Source of the DNA: Chloroflexota bacterium
GTDB lineage: Bacteria; Chloroflexota; Dehalococcoidia; Tepidiformales; Tepidiformaceae
Direction: 5' to 3'
Assembly (NCBI GenBank): GCA_016234445.1
Contig: JACRBT010000004.1
Coordinates: 186,001 to 250,000 of the forward strand
Length of the DNA stretch: 64,000 bases
Positions 15,995 through 25,779 of this stretch are shown here, in pieces. Below the pieces are notes generated by a model. The model was not told the DNA's origin. It made no database searches and worked only from the letters and a program-made list of their open reading frames with translations. Positions within the stretch are counted from its first letter, which is position 1, and each line of letters opens with the position of its first letter. A program made the position numbers and the translations under genes.

Positions 15995-18900
15995 ATGAAG
16001 CCCGCAAGCGTGCTCATCATCGGCTCCGGTCCCATCGTCATCGGGCAGGCTGCCGAGTTCGACTACGCCGGAACCCAGGCCTGCAAGGCCATGCGGGAAG
16101 AGGGCGTCCGCAGCATCCTCGTGAACTCGAACCCGGCGACGATCATGACCGACCTCGGTGTCGCCGATGCCGTCTACATCGAACCGCTGACGGTGCCGGT
16201 GCTGGAGCGGATCATCGCCCGGGAGCGGCCGGAGGGGCTCTTGCCGACGCTCGGCGGCCAGACCGGGCTCAACCTGGCGGTCGAACTTGCCGCCGCGGGA
16301 ATCCTGGAGAAGTACAACGTCCGGCTGCTCGGCACGCCGCTCGAAACCATCCGCCGGGCGGAGGACAGGGAGCTCTTCCGGGACATGCTGGCGAAGCTTG
16401 GCGAACCCGTCCTGGAGAGCCACATCTGCCACACGCTGGCGGAATGCGAGGCGGCGGCGGAGTCGATCGGGCTCCCGGTCGTGATTCGCCCGGCCTACAC
16501 GCTCGGCGGTACCGGCGGCGGCATGGCCTTCACCACGGAACAACTGCGGACGGTCGCCGAGAGCGGCCTGGCCGCCAGCCCGATCACGCAGGTACTCGTC
16601 GAAAAGAACCTCCTAGGCTGGAAGGAAGTCGAATACGAGGTGATGCGCGACGGCGCCGGGAACTGCATCACCATCTGCAACATGGAGAACCTGGACCCGA
16701 TGGGCGTCCACACGGGCGACTCTATCGTCGTCGCGCCGTCGCAGACCCTGAGCGACAAGGACTACCAGATGCTCCGGTCGGCGAGCCTACGGATCATCAG
16801 CGAGCTTGGCATCGAAGGCGGCTGCAACGTCCAGTTCTCGCTCGCGCCCCGCAAGGACGTCCGCGACTGGGAGGGCGACGCCGACCGCCCGCTGCCCTAC
16901 TACGTGATCGAAGTGAACCCGCGCGTGTCGCGCTCCTCGGCGCTGGCATCGAAGGCAACCGGCTACCCGATCGCCCGCGTGGCCACGAAGATCGCCTGCG
17001 GGAAGACACTGGACCAGATCCCGAACGCCGTCACCGGGAAAACCACCGCGGCCTTCGAGCCGGCGCTGGACTACTGCGTCGTCAAGATCCCTCGCTGGCC
17101 GTTCGACAAGTTCGCCCTCGGCGACCGGACCCTCGGCACCCAGATGAAGGCGACAGGCGAGGTCATGGCGATCGAGCGCTCGTTCGAGGCCGCGCTCAAC
17201 AAGGCGGTGCGGTCGCTGGAAATCGGCCGCCGAAGCCTCCTCTGGGAGCGGCCGGAATGGCGCGCCGGCGGCGAGTTCCCGCTCCACGCGACGGACGAAC
17301 GGCTCTGGGCGCTGATGGCGGTACTACGCCGTGGCGCCGCAGTGATGGACGTTGCCCGGCAGACGGGCGTCGACCCCTGGTTCCTCGAACGCCTCCAGTC
17401 GATCATCGCGATGGAGAAGCGGCTGCTGGCCGAGCCGCTGCACCCGGAGCTGCTGCGGGCGGCCAAGCGGCTGGCCTTCAGCGACGAAATGGTGGCGCAG
17501 CTGGCCGACCTCCTCCCCGACCAGGTACGGGAGCGCCGCCACCAGTGGGGCATCACGCCCGTCTACAAGATGGTGGACACCTGCGCCGCCGAGTTCGACG
17601 CGGAAACCGCCTACTTCTACAGCACCTACGAATCGGAGAACGAGGCCGAGGCTGTCCCCGGGCCGGCGGCGGTTGTCATCGGCAGCGGGCCGATCCGGAT
17701 CGGCCAGGGAATCGAGTTCGACTACGCGAGCGTGCACGCGGCCTGGGCGCTCCAGGCGGCAGGTCTGCGGGCCGTGATGGTGAACTCGAACCCGGAGACC
17801 GTGTCCACCGACTTCGACACCAGCGACCGTCTCTACTTCGAGCCGCTCGACGAAGAGGCTGTCCGCGACATCATCGAGAACGAGCAGGGCAACGAAGCGG
17901 AACCGCCAGCGAGCATCGTCCAGTTCGGCGGGCAGACGGCCATCAGCCTGGCGGAGCCGCTACGGCGGGCATCGCTGCCAATCATCGGGTCGAGTGCGGA
18001 AGCCATCGACACGGCCGAGGACCGCCACCTCTTCGAGCGCTTCCTCCAGGACAGGGGGATCCCCCAGCCACCAGGAGCCGCTGTCACAACCCTGGAAGCG
18101 GCGATGAAGATCGCTCAGCAGATCGGCTACCCGGTCCTCGTGCGGCCGTCCTACGTGCTCGGGGGCCGGGCGATGGAGATCGTCCAGAACGCGAACGAGC
18201 TGGTTACCTTCGTCGCCCAGGCGGCGGAGGTGGCGCAGGGCAAGCCCATCCTCATCGACAAGTATCTCGAAGGGCGGGAAGTGGAGGTCGACGCCATCTG
18301 CGACGGCGAGACCGTCCTCATCCCCGGGATCATGGAGCACATCGAGCGCGCCGGCGTCCATTCCGGGGACTCGATGGCGGTCTACCCGCCGCCACACCTC
18401 GACCCGGCCGAACGCGAAGTCCTTCGGGACTACACGGAGCGGATCGTCCTGGGGATGGGCGCCATTGGGCTGACGAACATCCAGTACGTCGTCCTGCCCC
18501 ACGAGCCCGGAGGGGAGCCGCAGGTCTACGTGCTGGAGGTGAACCCGCGGGCGAGCCGGACCGTGCCCTTCCTCTCGAAGGTAACCGGCGTCCCGATGGT
18601 GCAACTCGCCGTGAACGCGATGCTCGGGAAGAAGCTGAAGGACCAGGGCTACGAAGGCGGGCTCTGGCCTGAGCGGAACCTGGTGGCGATCAAGGCCCCG
18701 GTCTTTTCGATGTCGAAGCTGGTGGACGTGGACACCCACCTCGGCCCGGAGATGAAGAGCACGGGCGAGGTGATGGGCATCGACCGGAACTTCGAAGGGG
18801 CGCTGGCAAAGGCCCTGCTCGCGTCGGACATGGCCCTGAAACCGAACGCGGCCATCCTCCTCAGCCTGAGCGACAAAGACAAGGCGGACGCACCGGCGCT

Positions 18901-19246
18901 CATCCGCCAGCTTGCGGGCGCGGGCTACCGGTTGTACGCCACCGAGGGAACCAGCCGGATGATCCAGGCCCTCGGGCTGCCGGTCACTTCGGTGACGAAG
19001 GTGCTGACCGGCGACCACCCGAACGTCGTCGACGTCATCCGCGACGGGACGGTCCAGTGCGTCATCAACACACCCGAGGGGCGCCTGACGGGCACGCTGA
19101 GGGACGGGTTCTACATTCGCCGGGCGGCGGCCGAGAAGCGCATCCCCTGTTTCACCTCGATCGACACGGCAAGGGCAGCCGTCGAAGCCCTGAGCCGCCA
19201 GGCCGAGTACGACATTGCCACCCTCGCGGAGTACGTGAACGGGTGA
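15995..19246 (+). CDS. carB: Carbamoyl-phosphate synthase large subunit
   Basis: 1083 residues, normal length. Two homologous ATP-grasp halves begin with [17 protein letters not shown] and, about 550 residues on, [17 protein letters not shown]. Each half has the EVNPRxSRSS/T ATP site, and an MGS-like allosteric domain ends the chain ([18 protein letters not shown]). It forms carbamoyl phosphate from bicarbonate, ammonia from CarA and two ATP. It feeds PyrB, and arginine synthesis if present. It is separated from the preceding membrane gene by 82 nt. Confidence 0.98.
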   Translation: MKPASVLIIGSGPIVIGQAAEFDYAGTQACKAMREEGVRSILVNSNPATIMTDLGVADAVYIEPLTVPVLERIIARERPEGLLPTLGGQTGLNLAVELAAAGILEKYNVRLLGTPLETIRRAEDRELFRDMLAKLGEPVLESHICHTLAECEAAAESIGLPVVIRPAYTLGGTGGGMAFTTEQLRTVAESGLAASPITQVLVEKNLLGWKEVEYEVMRDGAGNCITICNMENLDPMGVHTGDSIVVAPSQTLSDKDYQMLRSASLRIISELGIEGGCNVQFSLAPRKDVRDWEGDADRPLPYYVIEVNPRVSRSSALASKATGYPIARVATKIACGKTLDQIPNAVTGKTTAAFEPALDYCVVKIPRWPFDKFALGDRTLGTQMKATGEVMAIERSFEAALNKAVRSLEIGRRSLLWERPEWRAGGEFPLHATDERLWALMAVLRRGAAVMDVARQTGVDPWFLERLQSIIAMEKRLLAEPLHPELLRAAKRLAFSDEMVAQLADLLPDQVRERRHQWGITPVYKMVDTCAAEFDAETAYFYSTYESENEAEAVPGPAAVVIGSGPIRIGQGIEFDYASVHAAWALQAAGLRAVMVNSNPETVSTDFDTSDRLYFEPLDEEAVRDIIENEQGNEAEPPASIVQFGGQTAISLAEPLRRASLPIIGSSAEAIDTAEDRHLFERFLQDRGIPQPPGAAVTTLEAAMKIAQQIGYPVLVRPSYVLGGRAMEIVQNANELVTFVAQAAEVAQGKPILIDKYLEGREVEVDAICDGETVLIPGIMEHIERAGVHSGDSMAVYPPPHLDPAEREVLRDYTERIVLGMGAIGLTNIQYVVLPHEPGGEPQVYVLEVNPRASRTVPFLSKVTGVPMVQLAVNAMLGKKLKDQGYEGGLWPERNLVAIKAPVFSMSKLVDVDTHLGPEMKSTGEVMGIDRNFEGALAKALLASDMALKPNAAILLSLSDKDKADAPALIRQLAGAGYRLYATEGTSRMIQALGLPVTSVTKVLTGDHPNVVDVIRDGTVQCVINTPEGRLTGTLRDGFYIRRAAAEKRIPCFTSIDTARAAVEALSRQAEYDIATLAEYVNG

Positions 19247-20004
19247 ACATCGAGACTGCGACGCTGCTTTCGAACGAACCGGCCTATGAGGGGGCGCGGA
19301 TCGCCTGGTTACATGCCCCCGGGGTCAGCGCGAACGTCCAGCCTGGGCAGTTCGTCATGGTCCATTGCAGCCACGACGGCCTCGACCCGATGTTCGCGCG
19401 CGCCTTCAGCTACTACCGGGTGGACGGCGACCGCTTCGCCATCCTCTACAACGTTGTCGGCAAGGGGACCGGCTGGCTGGCCGAGCGGGGCCGGGGGGAC
19501 CAGGTTCGAGTCTACGGCCCCCTCGGGAACGGCCTGCGCCTGCCGGATCAAGCGGGAAACCTCCTGCTGATCGGCGGGGGCGTGGGGATCGCGCCGCTGG
19601 TGGACACGGCCGAGCGGGCGATCGCCGCCGGGCATCAGGTGGTGGCGATGATGGGCGCGCGGACGGCGGCGCATCTCCTCCCTGCGTCGGCGTGGCCGAA
19701 GGAAGTGGAGTACGTCGTGGTCACCGAAGACGGCTCGGCCCGGCCGAAGGGGTTCGTGACCGAACACCTGGGGCAGTACCAGGAGTGGGCGAGCCGGGTG
19801 TACGCCTGTGGCCCGAGCGCGATGTTCGAAAGCCTCGCGAACGTCCTGCGCCAGAACGGGCGGCGCCAGCGGCCCGAGATCCTGATGGAAGAGAACATGC
19901 CCTGCGGCTGGGGGATGTGCTACGGGTGCGCCATCTTCACGAAGCACGGCGTCAGGCTCTGCTGCAAAGACGGTCCGAGGTTCAACCTGTTCGACGTGTT
20001 CTGA
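19243..20004 (+). CDS. pyrK: Dihydroorotate dehydrogenase B electron-transfer subunit
   Basis: 253 residues of the ferredoxin-NADP reductase type. FAD site RAFSYYR, NAD site [18 protein letters not shown] near the end of the NAD domain, and a C-terminal [2Fe-2S] cluster with cysteines spaced C-x4-C-x2-C-x11-C ([11 protein letters not shown] to LCC), followed by KDGPRF, as in PyrK. It would pass electrons from PyrD to NAD. GTG start overlaps the carB stop (GTGA). pyrD is not adjacent, so the catalytic subunit must lie elsewhere. Confidence 0.93.
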   Translation: MNIETATLLSNEPAYEGARIAWLHAPGVSANVQPGQFVMVHCSHDGLDPMFARAFSYYRVDGDRFAILYNVVGKGTGWLAERGRGDQVRVYGPLGNGLRLPDQAGNLLLIGGGVGIAPLVDTAERAIAAGHQVVAMMGARTAAHLLPASAWPKEVEYVVVTEDGSARPKGFVTEHLGQYQEWASRVYACGPSAMFESLANVLRQNGRRQRPEILMEENMPCGWGMCYGCAIFTKHGVRLCCKDGPRFNLFDVF

Positions 20005-20037
20005 CAGGCGAAGCACCCGGTCCCTCGGGCGCGGGCG

Positions 20038-20043
20038 TATAGT
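20038..20043 (+). promoter_or_regulatory. -10 box of a probable leaderless transcript (20050 gene)
   Basis: TATAGT, then AAGGGC and the ATG at 20050. The 6-nt gap puts the transcription start on the start codon. No -35 match. Confidence 0.6.
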
Positions 20044-20049
20044 AAGGGC

Positions 20050-20529
20050 ATGACAACTCCGGTCATCTCGCGGCAAGAAGGACGGAAACGGCGCGTGGGG
20101 AAGGTCGTGACGACGCTGACGGTGACCAACCGTGGGGACGAAGTCGTCGCTCAGCGAGGCCTTGGGCCGGCTTCGGGCGTGCGATCGGTCACCCTTCAGG
20201 ATGTCCTCGTTGACACCGGCGCGACCACGCTCTGTCTGCCCCAGTCGATGATCGACCAGTTGGGGCTGCACCCGGTGAGCGAAGTGACGGTCTCGACGGC
20301 CGCCGGGCTCCGGACCGCCCGGATCTACGAGGACGCGAAGATCACGATCGAAGGCCGCACCGGCACCTTCGAATGCGTCGCGCTGCCGGAAGGGACGGAA
20401 CCGCTGCTCGGCGTGATCCCGCTGGAGCGGCTCGGCCTCGAGTTGGACCTCCAGAACCAGCGCCTGGTCGTCCTCCCCGACCGCGGCCGGAGCACGTACT
20501 TCCTCGCGCCGTCGCCGACTATCGTCTGA
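20050..20529 (+). CDS. Retropepsin-like aspartic protease family protein
   Basis: 159 residues. The central VLVDTGATTLCLP is the retropepsin active-site loop (hydrophobic-DTGA), and EPLLGVIPLERLGLELD matches the second conserved loop of clan AA single-domain proteases. With one DTG per chain it would work as a dimer. There is no signal peptide. Its role is unknown; bacterial relatives are poorly characterised. It stands behind its own -10 box and overlaps the convergent pncC by 11 nt. Confidence 0.8.
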   Translation: MTTPVISRQEGRKRRVGKVVTTLTVTNRGDEVVAQRGLGPASGVRSVTLQDVLVDTGATTLCLPQSMIDQLGLHPVSEVTVSTAAGLRTARIYEDAKITIEGRTGTFECVALPEGTEPLLGVIPLERLGLELDLQNQRLVVLPDRGRSTYFLAPSPTIV

Positions 20530-21013
20530 CGCCCAGGCTTTCGGCGAGCAGCTCGAGCGCCCGCTGGGTGATCTGTTCCATCACCTGGACCCGGGTACCG
20601 GGGAAGACGTGCTCCTCAGCGCGCGAACCATCGGGCCCGGCAACGGCGATGGCGACCGCCCCCACGGGTTTCGGTGAACGGCGGCTGCCCTGGGGCCCGG
20701 CGATGCCGCTTTCTGCCACGCCCCAGGCGGCGCCCGTGGCGCGGCGCATGGCCTCGGCGGTGGCGGTCACCCAGATGGGGCTGACGGCGCCGTGTTCGCG
20801 GGCGATCTCGCGGTCCATGCCGAGGACATCCCACTTCGTCGGGCTGGAATAGGGCACGAGCGCGCTCTCGAACCAGCGGGAGGCGCCGGGGACGCTCAGC
20901 ATGCGGGCACTTATCAGCCCGCCGGCGGTCGTTTCGGAAACGGCGACCTTCTCGCCGCGGGCGACGAGGGCTTCGCCGATGGCGGCGGCAAGGGTGTCGT
21001 CTTCAAGAAGCAT
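20519..21013 (-). CDS. pncC: Nicotinamide-nucleotide amidase (CinA C-terminal domain)
   Basis: 164 residues matching the stand-alone CinA C-terminal domain: VAVSETTAGGLISARML (catalytic Ser/Thr region), VPYSSPTKWDVLGM, ATGAAWGVAESGIAGPQG, PKPVGAVAIAV. It deamidates NMN to NaMN in pyridine nucleotide salvage. The N-terminal CinA domain is absent, as in PncC. Its start is 6 nt after a TAGGAT -10 box, indicating a leaderless mRNA. Confidence 0.93.
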   Translation of the reverse strand: MLLEDDTLAAAIGEALVARGEKVAVSETTAGGLISARMLSVPGASRWFESALVPYSSPTKWDVLGMDREIAREHGAVSPIWVTATAEAMRRATGAAWGVAESGIAGPQGSRRSPKPVGAVAIAVAGPDGSRAEEHVFPGTRVQVMEQITQRALELLAESLGVRR

Positions 21014-21019
21014 GCCCGC

Positions 21020-21025
21020 ATCCTA
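21020..21025 (-). promoter_or_regulatory. -10 box of a probable leaderless transcript (pncC)
   Basis: Minus-strand TAGGAT, then GCGGGC and the ATG at 21013 (6-nt gap). No -35 box. Confidence 0.6.
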
Positions 21026-21045
21026 CGCGCGGACGCAGCGGCGGA

Positions 21046-22209
21046 CTACCGGGAGACGACGGGCTTCTTCACCGCGATGAGGGCGTCGAGTTCGACTTTG
21101 AGCCGGTCGAGGACGGTGTCGTAGGGGAAGGCGCCGAGTTCGTGTTCGCCCTTCTTCAGGTTGACGAAGTTGGGCGCACACCAGAGACCGAGGTCGGCGT
21201 CGTCAGTTTCGCCGGGGCCGTTCACGCGGCAGCCCATCACGGCGATGGTGATGTCGTAGTCCCGGGCATAGGCGGCTATCTCCTTCACCTTAAAGGCGAG
21301 GTCGACGAAGGCCTCGTTCTCGACCCGGCTGCAGCTCGGGCAGCTGATGATGTTGAGGCCGTGGCCAAAGTCCTTCGGGACCGAACGGAAGCGGCCCGCT
21401 TCAATGTCCGCGAGGATCTGCTTGCCGACTTCCACTTCCCGCCACTTCTCGGCGAAAGGCAAGGTGAGGGAGACGCGTAACGTGTCGCCGATGCCCGCGG
21501 AGAGCAGCTGTTCGAACGCGATCCGGGTCTTGATGGCGCCGTCGGGGAGCATCCCGGCCTCGGTCACGCCAAGGTGGAGGGGCACGTCCGGGCGGGCGGC
21601 AGCGAAGCGACGGTTGCCCTCGACCACCTTCTTCGGGTCGCTGTCCTTGAGCGAGACCACGAAGCGCGTGAAGCCGAGGTCGTCCAGGTAGCGGCAGTGT
21701 TCGAGGGCGCTTTCGACCATCGCCGTGACCCCGTCCAGGCCGGGAGCGTCTGCACCTTCGAATTTGGCGGCCACGGCCGGGTCGACGGAGCCGCAGTTCA
21801 CGCCAACGCGGAGGGCGATGTCGTGCCGGGCGGCGGCCTCAGCGATGAAGGCGACCTTGTCGCGGACAGGCTTGCGCTTCTCATGGTGGTAGAGGTGGCC
21901 GGGGTTGTAGCGGACCTTGGCAACGTAGGGCGCAACTTCGGTGACCAGACGATAGCTCTCCTGGAGGTCGATGACGAGGTTTGCCTCCGGGACACGGGCA
22001 CGCACTTCGGCCAGGGCCTCGACATCCCTGGTGCTGTCGATGGCGACGCGGACCAGGCCGGCGCCGGCTTCGTGCAGCATCTTCGCCTGTGCGGCCGTAG
22101 CCTCGACGTCCTGGGTGCGGGTGGCGCACATGGACTGGACGACGATGGGGTTGCCGCCGCCGATGGTGACAGAGCCGGCCCGGACTGCCAGCGTTGCTGC
22201 TCGCTTCAT
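21046..22209 (-). CDS. ispG: 4-hydroxy-3-methylbut-2-enyl diphosphate synthase (flavodoxin)
   Basis: 387 residues of GcpE. N-terminal TIM-barrel part ([28 protein letters not shown]) and a C-terminal reductase-like domain with the [4Fe-4S] ligands in ISCPSCSR and [11 protein letters not shown]. It converts MEcPP to HMBPP in the MEP pathway, which also uses Dxs from this window. It starts 6 nt after an extended -10 box and ends 32 nt before the pncC start on the same strand. Confidence 0.98.
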   Translation of the reverse strand: MKRAATLAVRAGSVTIGGGNPIVVQSMCATRTQDVEATAAQAKMLHEAGAGLVRVAIDSTRDVEALAEVRARVPEANLVIDLQESYRLVTEVAPYVAKVRYNPGHLYHHEKRKPVRDKVAFIAEAAARHDIALRVGVNCGSVDPAVAAKFEGADAPGLDGVTAMVESALEHCRYLDDLGFTRFVVSLKDSDPKKVVEGNRRFAAARPDVPLHLGVTEAGMLPDGAIKTRIAFEQLLSAGIGDTLRVSLTLPFAEKWREVEVGKQILADIEAGRFRSVPKDFGHGLNIISCPSCSRVENEAFVDLAFKVKEIAAYARDYDITIAVMGCRVNGPGETDDADLGLWCAPNFVNLKKGEHELGAFPYDTVLDRLKVELDALIAVKKPVVSR

Positions 22210-22215
22210 GGATCG

Positions 22216-22224
22216 AGTCTAGCA
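22216..22224 (-). promoter_or_regulatory. Extended -10 box of a probable leaderless transcript (ispG)
   Basis: Minus-strand TGC-TAGACT, then CGATCC and the ATG at 22209. Confidence 0.6.
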
Positions 22225-22429
22225 GCGGCCGCGGAATCGGTCGTCAGGCAGCCTCACCCCACCGCCGCGCGGACTGTCCACCTTATGTCCTCCCATGTCA
22301 CGGAAGGACCACTGAGCGGTCACTTCGCATGCGTTGTTCTGTCACCGGCCCCCCCTGAACAATCGAGGCATCGGAGCGACAACCAACACACAAGGTTGCG
22401 CCCGGGGTCCAAAGCGGGGGGAAACGTCC

Positions 22430-23194
22430 ATGGAACTGTCGTCGATAGACAACACACCTGACTCCGAGCCAGGCATGCGCCTGTCCCTGGAGGAGCAGCA
22501 GCAGCTCGTTATGCAATACGCGCCCCTGGTCCGGCGCGTGGCGCGATCGTTGCCCCTCGAGATCCCCGGGCTGCTGGAGTTTGAAGACGCCGTCGGCTAC
22601 GGCACCTGCGGCCTGGTCGAAGCAGTGCGCCGCTATGACCCAACGAAGGGCACGAACTTCCACGCCTACGCCGTCCGCCGGATCCGCGGCTCGATGATTG
22701 ACGCGTTCCGCCGGATGGACCGCTTGAGCCGCACCATGCGCCAGAAGGCCCGCGACGTGCAGCGCGCCCAGAGCGAACTGGAGATGTCGCTCGGGCGGAC
22801 GCCGACGGAATCAGAGTCCGCCGACCACCTCGGGCTGAGCGTCCCCCAGTTTCGCGAAGCCGCCTCGAACGCTCGCTGGGTGACCGTGTCGCTAGACCGC
22901 ATGCTGGAGAAGGACGACGACGGCGACTCGTTCCCCGCCGCCGAGATGCCCACCGCCGACGACGACATCGACTTCACGAAGGGACTCGACGAACGCGAGC
23001 TGCACGAAGAGCTGGCGAAGGCCGTCCAGACTCTGCCGGAACGCGAGCGCCTCGTCGTCGCGCTCTACTACGTCGAACACCTGACGATGAAGGACATCGC
23101 CAACGTCCTTTCCGTCTCGGAGACGCGAGTGAGCCAGCTCCACGCCCAGGCGGTGAAACGGCTGCGCCGGACCCTCCTTCGCGAAGTCGCCTGA
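22430..23194 (+). CDS. RNA polymerase sigma factor, FliA/WhiG (sigma-28) type
   Basis: 254 residues. Region 2 (FEDAVGYGTCGLVEAVRRYDP, then FHAYAVRRIRGSMIDAFRR), region 3 (MRQKARDVQRAQSELEMSLGRTPTE split over the helices) and region 4 (LPERERLVVALYY, then TMKDIANVLSVSETRVSQLHAQAV) are all present, as in FliA/WhiG group 3 factors. No flagellar genes are nearby, so a developmental, stress or surface role like WhiG/SigF is more likely. I chose the ATG at 22430 behind a purine-rich GGGGGGAAA. It precedes the degenerate response regulator. Confidence 0.9.
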   Translation: MELSSIDNTPDSEPGMRLSLEEQQQLVMQYAPLVRRVARSLPLEIPGLLEFEDAVGYGTCGLVEAVRRYDPTKGTNFHAYAVRRIRGSMIDAFRRMDRLSRTMRQKARDVQRAQSELEMSLGRTPTESESADHLGLSVPQFREAASNARWVTVSLDRMLEKDDDGDSFPAAEMPTADDDIDFTKGLDERELHEELAKAVQTLPERERLVVALYYVEHLTMKDIANVLSVSETRVSQLHAQAVKRLRRTLLREVA

Positions 23195-23221
23195 CCCTTC
23201 TCCTGGCACCCTCCCCTTTTT

Positions 23222-23267
23222 CCGGCCGCGTTGGCGCGCATCATCCCGAGCGCAGCCCCGCGGCCGG
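23222..23267 (+). terminator. Long-loop inverted repeat after the sigma factor gene
   Basis: CCGGCCGCG (23222-23230) and its exact complement at 23259-23267 enclose 28 nt. It lies 28 nt after the sigma factor stop and may end its transcript, though the long loop weakens this. Confidence 0.3.
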
Positions 23268-23336
23268 ACTGCTTACCGGCGGGCGACGTGGCCGGGCAGT
23301 GACAGGGAAAGAGCGAAAAGAGTGAACCGGCACCCT

Positions 23337-23424
23337 ATTAGGGCGGCACTTCCTGCCGAAGATCCCTAATGAACACCAGTAGTCCACAGGGGCCCAGCGC
23401 GATGGCGTGCGGGTCCCGCCATCG
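23337..23424 (+). promoter_or_regulatory. Structured 5' leader before the atypical response regulator
   Basis: Two stable hairpins. ATTAGGG+CGGCA (23337-23348) pairs with TGCCG (23354-23358) and CCCTAAT (23364-23370), with an AAGAT internal bulge. CGATGGCG (23400-23407) pairs with CGCCATCG (23417-23424). No known riboswitch core was recognised. Confidence 0.4.
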
Positions 23425-23466
23425 GCAGCAGCCGAACCCAGACGCAATCAATGGGGGTCCCCACCG

Positions 23467-24225
23467 ATGACAGACCGTTCCGACCAGGGCTATCGATCCG
23501 CGGTCGCCTTTGTTACGCACACCCGCGAGTACCGATCGTCGGACGTGCTGCCCGCGCTGGCGCGCCACGGCTTCACGACGACTGAGCGGCCACATGACCG
23601 CGAGACCGAGCGCCTCCTGGCGCAGTTCGAGCCAGACCTGGTGGTCCTGGCCATCGACCCCCGCCACGAAGCCGACCTCGCCCTCGTGCGGTCTGTGGCA
23701 CGCAGTTCCGACGCGGCCCTCATGGTTATCGCGCCCGGGCCGCACGCCCACGGCCTGACCGGGGCGCTCGAAGCGGGGGCGGACATCTGCCTTCGCGACA
23801 CCGACGGCGTGGAGATGCTGGCGGCCCAGCTGGGCGCGCTCGCCCGCCGCAAGGCGCCGGCACCGGTGGTCGAAGACGGCCCCGCCTCGATCACCGTTCG
23901 AGACCTCGTCCTCGACTTCGATCGCTGCCAGGCGATCCGGGAGAACGAGACGATCCCGCTGACCCCGACCGAGTTCAAGATCCTCGCCTACCTGGCGCGG
24001 AACGCCGGCAAAGTCGTCAGCCCGGTCGAAATCCTCCGGGCGGTCCAGGACTACACGTACTCCGACCGCGAGGCCCAGGAGATCGTCAAGGTATACATCC
24101 GGCGGATCCGGCGGAAGATTGAAATGGACCCCTCGGAACCGAGCTACATCCTCAACGTCCGGGGCTTCGGCTACATGCTTGAGCGCCGCGGCGACCGCCG
24201 GGGAGTCATCCAGCAGGCAGCCTGA
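23467..24225 (+). CDS. Atypical OmpR-type response regulator with degenerate receiver
   Basis: 252 residues. The C-terminal half is a clear OmpR/PhoB winged helix (LTPTEFKILAYLARNAGKVV, then VKVYIRRIRRKIE and NVRGFGYML). The N-terminal half has the receiver fold outline but lacks its chemistry. In FEPDLVVLAIDP the phosphoacceptor position is A62, the acidic pair after the first strand is absent, and no KP pair ends strand 5 (LRDTDGVEML). It is probably controlled by something other than phosphorylation, perhaps ligand, partner or expression level. No kinase is adjacent. The ATG at 23467 follows GGGGGTCC. Confidence 0.85.
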   Translation: MTDRSDQGYRSAVAFVTHTREYRSSDVLPALARHGFTTTERPHDRETERLLAQFEPDLVVLAIDPRHEADLALVRSVARSSDAALMVIAPGPHAHGLTGALEAGADICLRDTDGVEMLAAQLGALARRKAPAPVVEDGPASITVRDLVLDFDRCQAIRENETIPLTPTEFKILAYLARNAGKVVSPVEILRAVQDYTYSDREAQEIVKVYIRRIRRKIEMDPSEPSYILNVRGFGYMLERRGDRRGVIQQAA

Positions 24226-24252
24226 CCGCTGCCTCGATGCAGAGTCACCTCC

Positions 24253-24276
24253 GGGGCGGCGCGACGGCGCCGCCCC
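24253..24276 (+). terminator. Intrinsic terminator after the atypical response regulator
   Basis: GGGGCGGCGC, loop GACG, and its exact 10-nt complement; 27 nt after the stop codon. T-poor tail (GTCCTGTT). Confidence 0.7.
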
Positions 24277-24322
24277 GTCCTGTTGCCCGCCACCGAAGCT
24301 ATCTCGCCCTTCCCGGCCGCCG

Positions 24323-24328
24323 TACAAT
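24323..24328 (+). promoter_or_regulatory. -10 box of a probable leaderless transcript (24336 gene)
   Basis: TACAAT, then GGGCGGC and the ATG at 24336 (7-nt gap). No -35 match. Confidence 0.6.
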
Positions 24329-24335
24329 GGGCGGC

Positions 24336-25688
24336 ATGAACACGTTGCTCTCCTCGGTCCTCACCCTCACTGGTGGCCGGCCCTCGCTGCGTGATGCCGC
24401 CGCGGTCCGCGCCTCCATCGACGACGTCGTCCGGCTTGCCGTCTTCGGCGACCCGGAGGAGCAGCTGCTGGCCCGGTATGCGATCCATGCCGCCGCGCCC
24501 CAGCTTGGGGCCGTGCCGTCGTCTATCGCCGCGCTCTACGAGGCGCGCGGCCGGGGCGAGGTGAGCGGGTTCACCGTGCCCGCGGTGAACATCCGGGGGA
24601 TGGCCTACGACATGTCGCGAGCGCTCTTCCGGGCCATGCAGGAGACCGGCGGCGCGGCGACCGTCTTCGAACTGGCGCGCTCGGAGATGGGATACACCTT
24701 CCAGGAACCGGCCGAGATTGCGGCCGTGGTCCTGGCCGCGGCAATTGCCGAAGGCTACCAGGGGCCCGTGTTCATCCAGGGCGACCACTTCCAGGCCAAC
24801 GCCAAGAAGTTCGCGACCGACCCTGAGGGCGAGACAAAGGCGCTGGAGGACCTCATCCGGAAGGCGGTCGCGGCCCAGTTCTATTGCATCGACATCGACT
24901 CGTCGACGCTTGTGGACCTCAGCTACGAGAAGGTGAGCGACCAGCAGGCGCCCAACGCGAAGCTCACGGCGCGGCTGGCGAAACTCGTGCGGGAGCTCGA
25001 ACCCAAGGGCGTCCGCATCTCCGTCGGCGGCGAAATCGGCGAAGTGGGCAAGCACAACAGCACCGTCGAAGAATTGATGGCCTACGTCGACGGTTTCAAC
25101 GCGATCGTCAACGCCAGGGGGCCCGAGCTCGCCAAGGTGAGCGTCCAGACCGGCACGAGCCACGGCGGCATCCCCCTGCCCGACGGCACAATCGCGAAAG
25201 TCGCCATCGACTTCGACACGCTCCGCGAAATGTCGCGGGTAGGACGCGAAAGCTACGGGATGGCGGGCGCGGTCCAGCACGGTGCGAGCACGCTTCCCGA
25301 CGAGCTCTTCCATCGCTTCCCCGAAGTGGAGACGGCGGAGATCCACCTGGCAACGGGCTTCCAGAACCAGGTGATGGACCACCCTCACTTCCCGGCCGGC
25401 CTCCTCGCCGAGATGCGGGCGTATTCGGACACGAAGCTGGCGGACGAGCGGAGCCCGGGCGAAACCGACCTTCAGTTCTTCTACAAGACGCGGAAGAAGG
25501 CCTGGGGACCGTTCAAGCGCCAGACGTGGGACATCCCCGAGGGAATCCGGGCCGAGCTCGGGAAGGAGCTGCAGGCCAAGTTCACCTTCCTCATCCGCCA
25601 GCTCAAAGCGGACAACCTGAAGGAGATGACCCTGAAGCACGTGACCCACGCCCCCGTGGAGGTTGTCCCGCCGAAGGTGGGCAGCTGA
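24336..25688 (+). CDS. Class II fructose-bisphosphate aldolase-like protein
   Basis: 450 residues, longer than the usual 300-350. The C-terminal two-thirds follow the class II aldolase TIM barrel: PAVNIRGMAYD, FIQGDHFQ (zinc-site His), CIDIDSSTLVDLSYE, GGEIGEVG and VQTGTSHGG. The N-terminal 65 residues and the C-terminal tail (FKRQTWDIPEGIRAELGK) are extra. It may act on fructose bisphosphate or another phosphorylated sugar. The ATG at 24336 lies 7 nt after a -10 box; an in-frame ATG at 24327 overlaps that box and is less likely. Confidence 0.8.
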   Translation: MNTLLSSVLTLTGGRPSLRDAAAVRASIDDVVRLAVFGDPEEQLLARYAIHAAAPQLGAVPSSIAALYEARGRGEVSGFTVPAVNIRGMAYDMSRALFRAMQETGGAATVFELARSEMGYTFQEPAEIAAVVLAAAIAEGYQGPVFIQGDHFQANAKKFATDPEGETKALEDLIRKAVAAQFYCIDIDSSTLVDLSYEKVSDQQAPNAKLTARLAKLVRELEPKGVRISVGGEIGEVGKHNSTVEELMAYVDGFNAIVNARGPELAKVSVQTGTSHGGIPLPDGTIAKVAIDFDTLREMSRVGRESYGMAGAVQHGASTLPDELFHRFPEVETAEIHLATGFQNQVMDHPHFPAGLLAEMRAYSDTKLADERSPGETDLQFFYKTRKKAWGPFKRQTWDIPEGIRAELGKELQAKFTFLIRQLKADNLKEMTLKHVTHAPVEVVPPKVGS

Positions 25689-25700
25689 GGCGAAAAGGGT

Positions 25701-25726
25701 GTCTTTACGTTCGGTCTTTACCTTCG
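25701..25726 (+). promoter_or_regulatory. Tandem 13-bp direct repeats before the two-component genes
   Basis: GTCTTTACGTTCG (25701-25713) is followed directly by GTCTTTACCTTCG (25714-25726). The repeats cover the -35 region of a -10 box TAGGGT at 25744-25749. OmpR-family regulators bind direct repeats in this position, so autoregulation by the downstream regulator is likely. Confidence 0.5.
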
Positions 25727-25779
25727 TTTGGGGGGGCAGGGTCTAGGGTGGAGAGGAGACCGTTGGAGGTGGACCGCCC

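Noticed and set aside
23337-23466. c-di-GMP or other known riboswitch before the response regulator
   Set aside because: Hairpins exist, but I could not match the conserved core of any riboswitch class I know.
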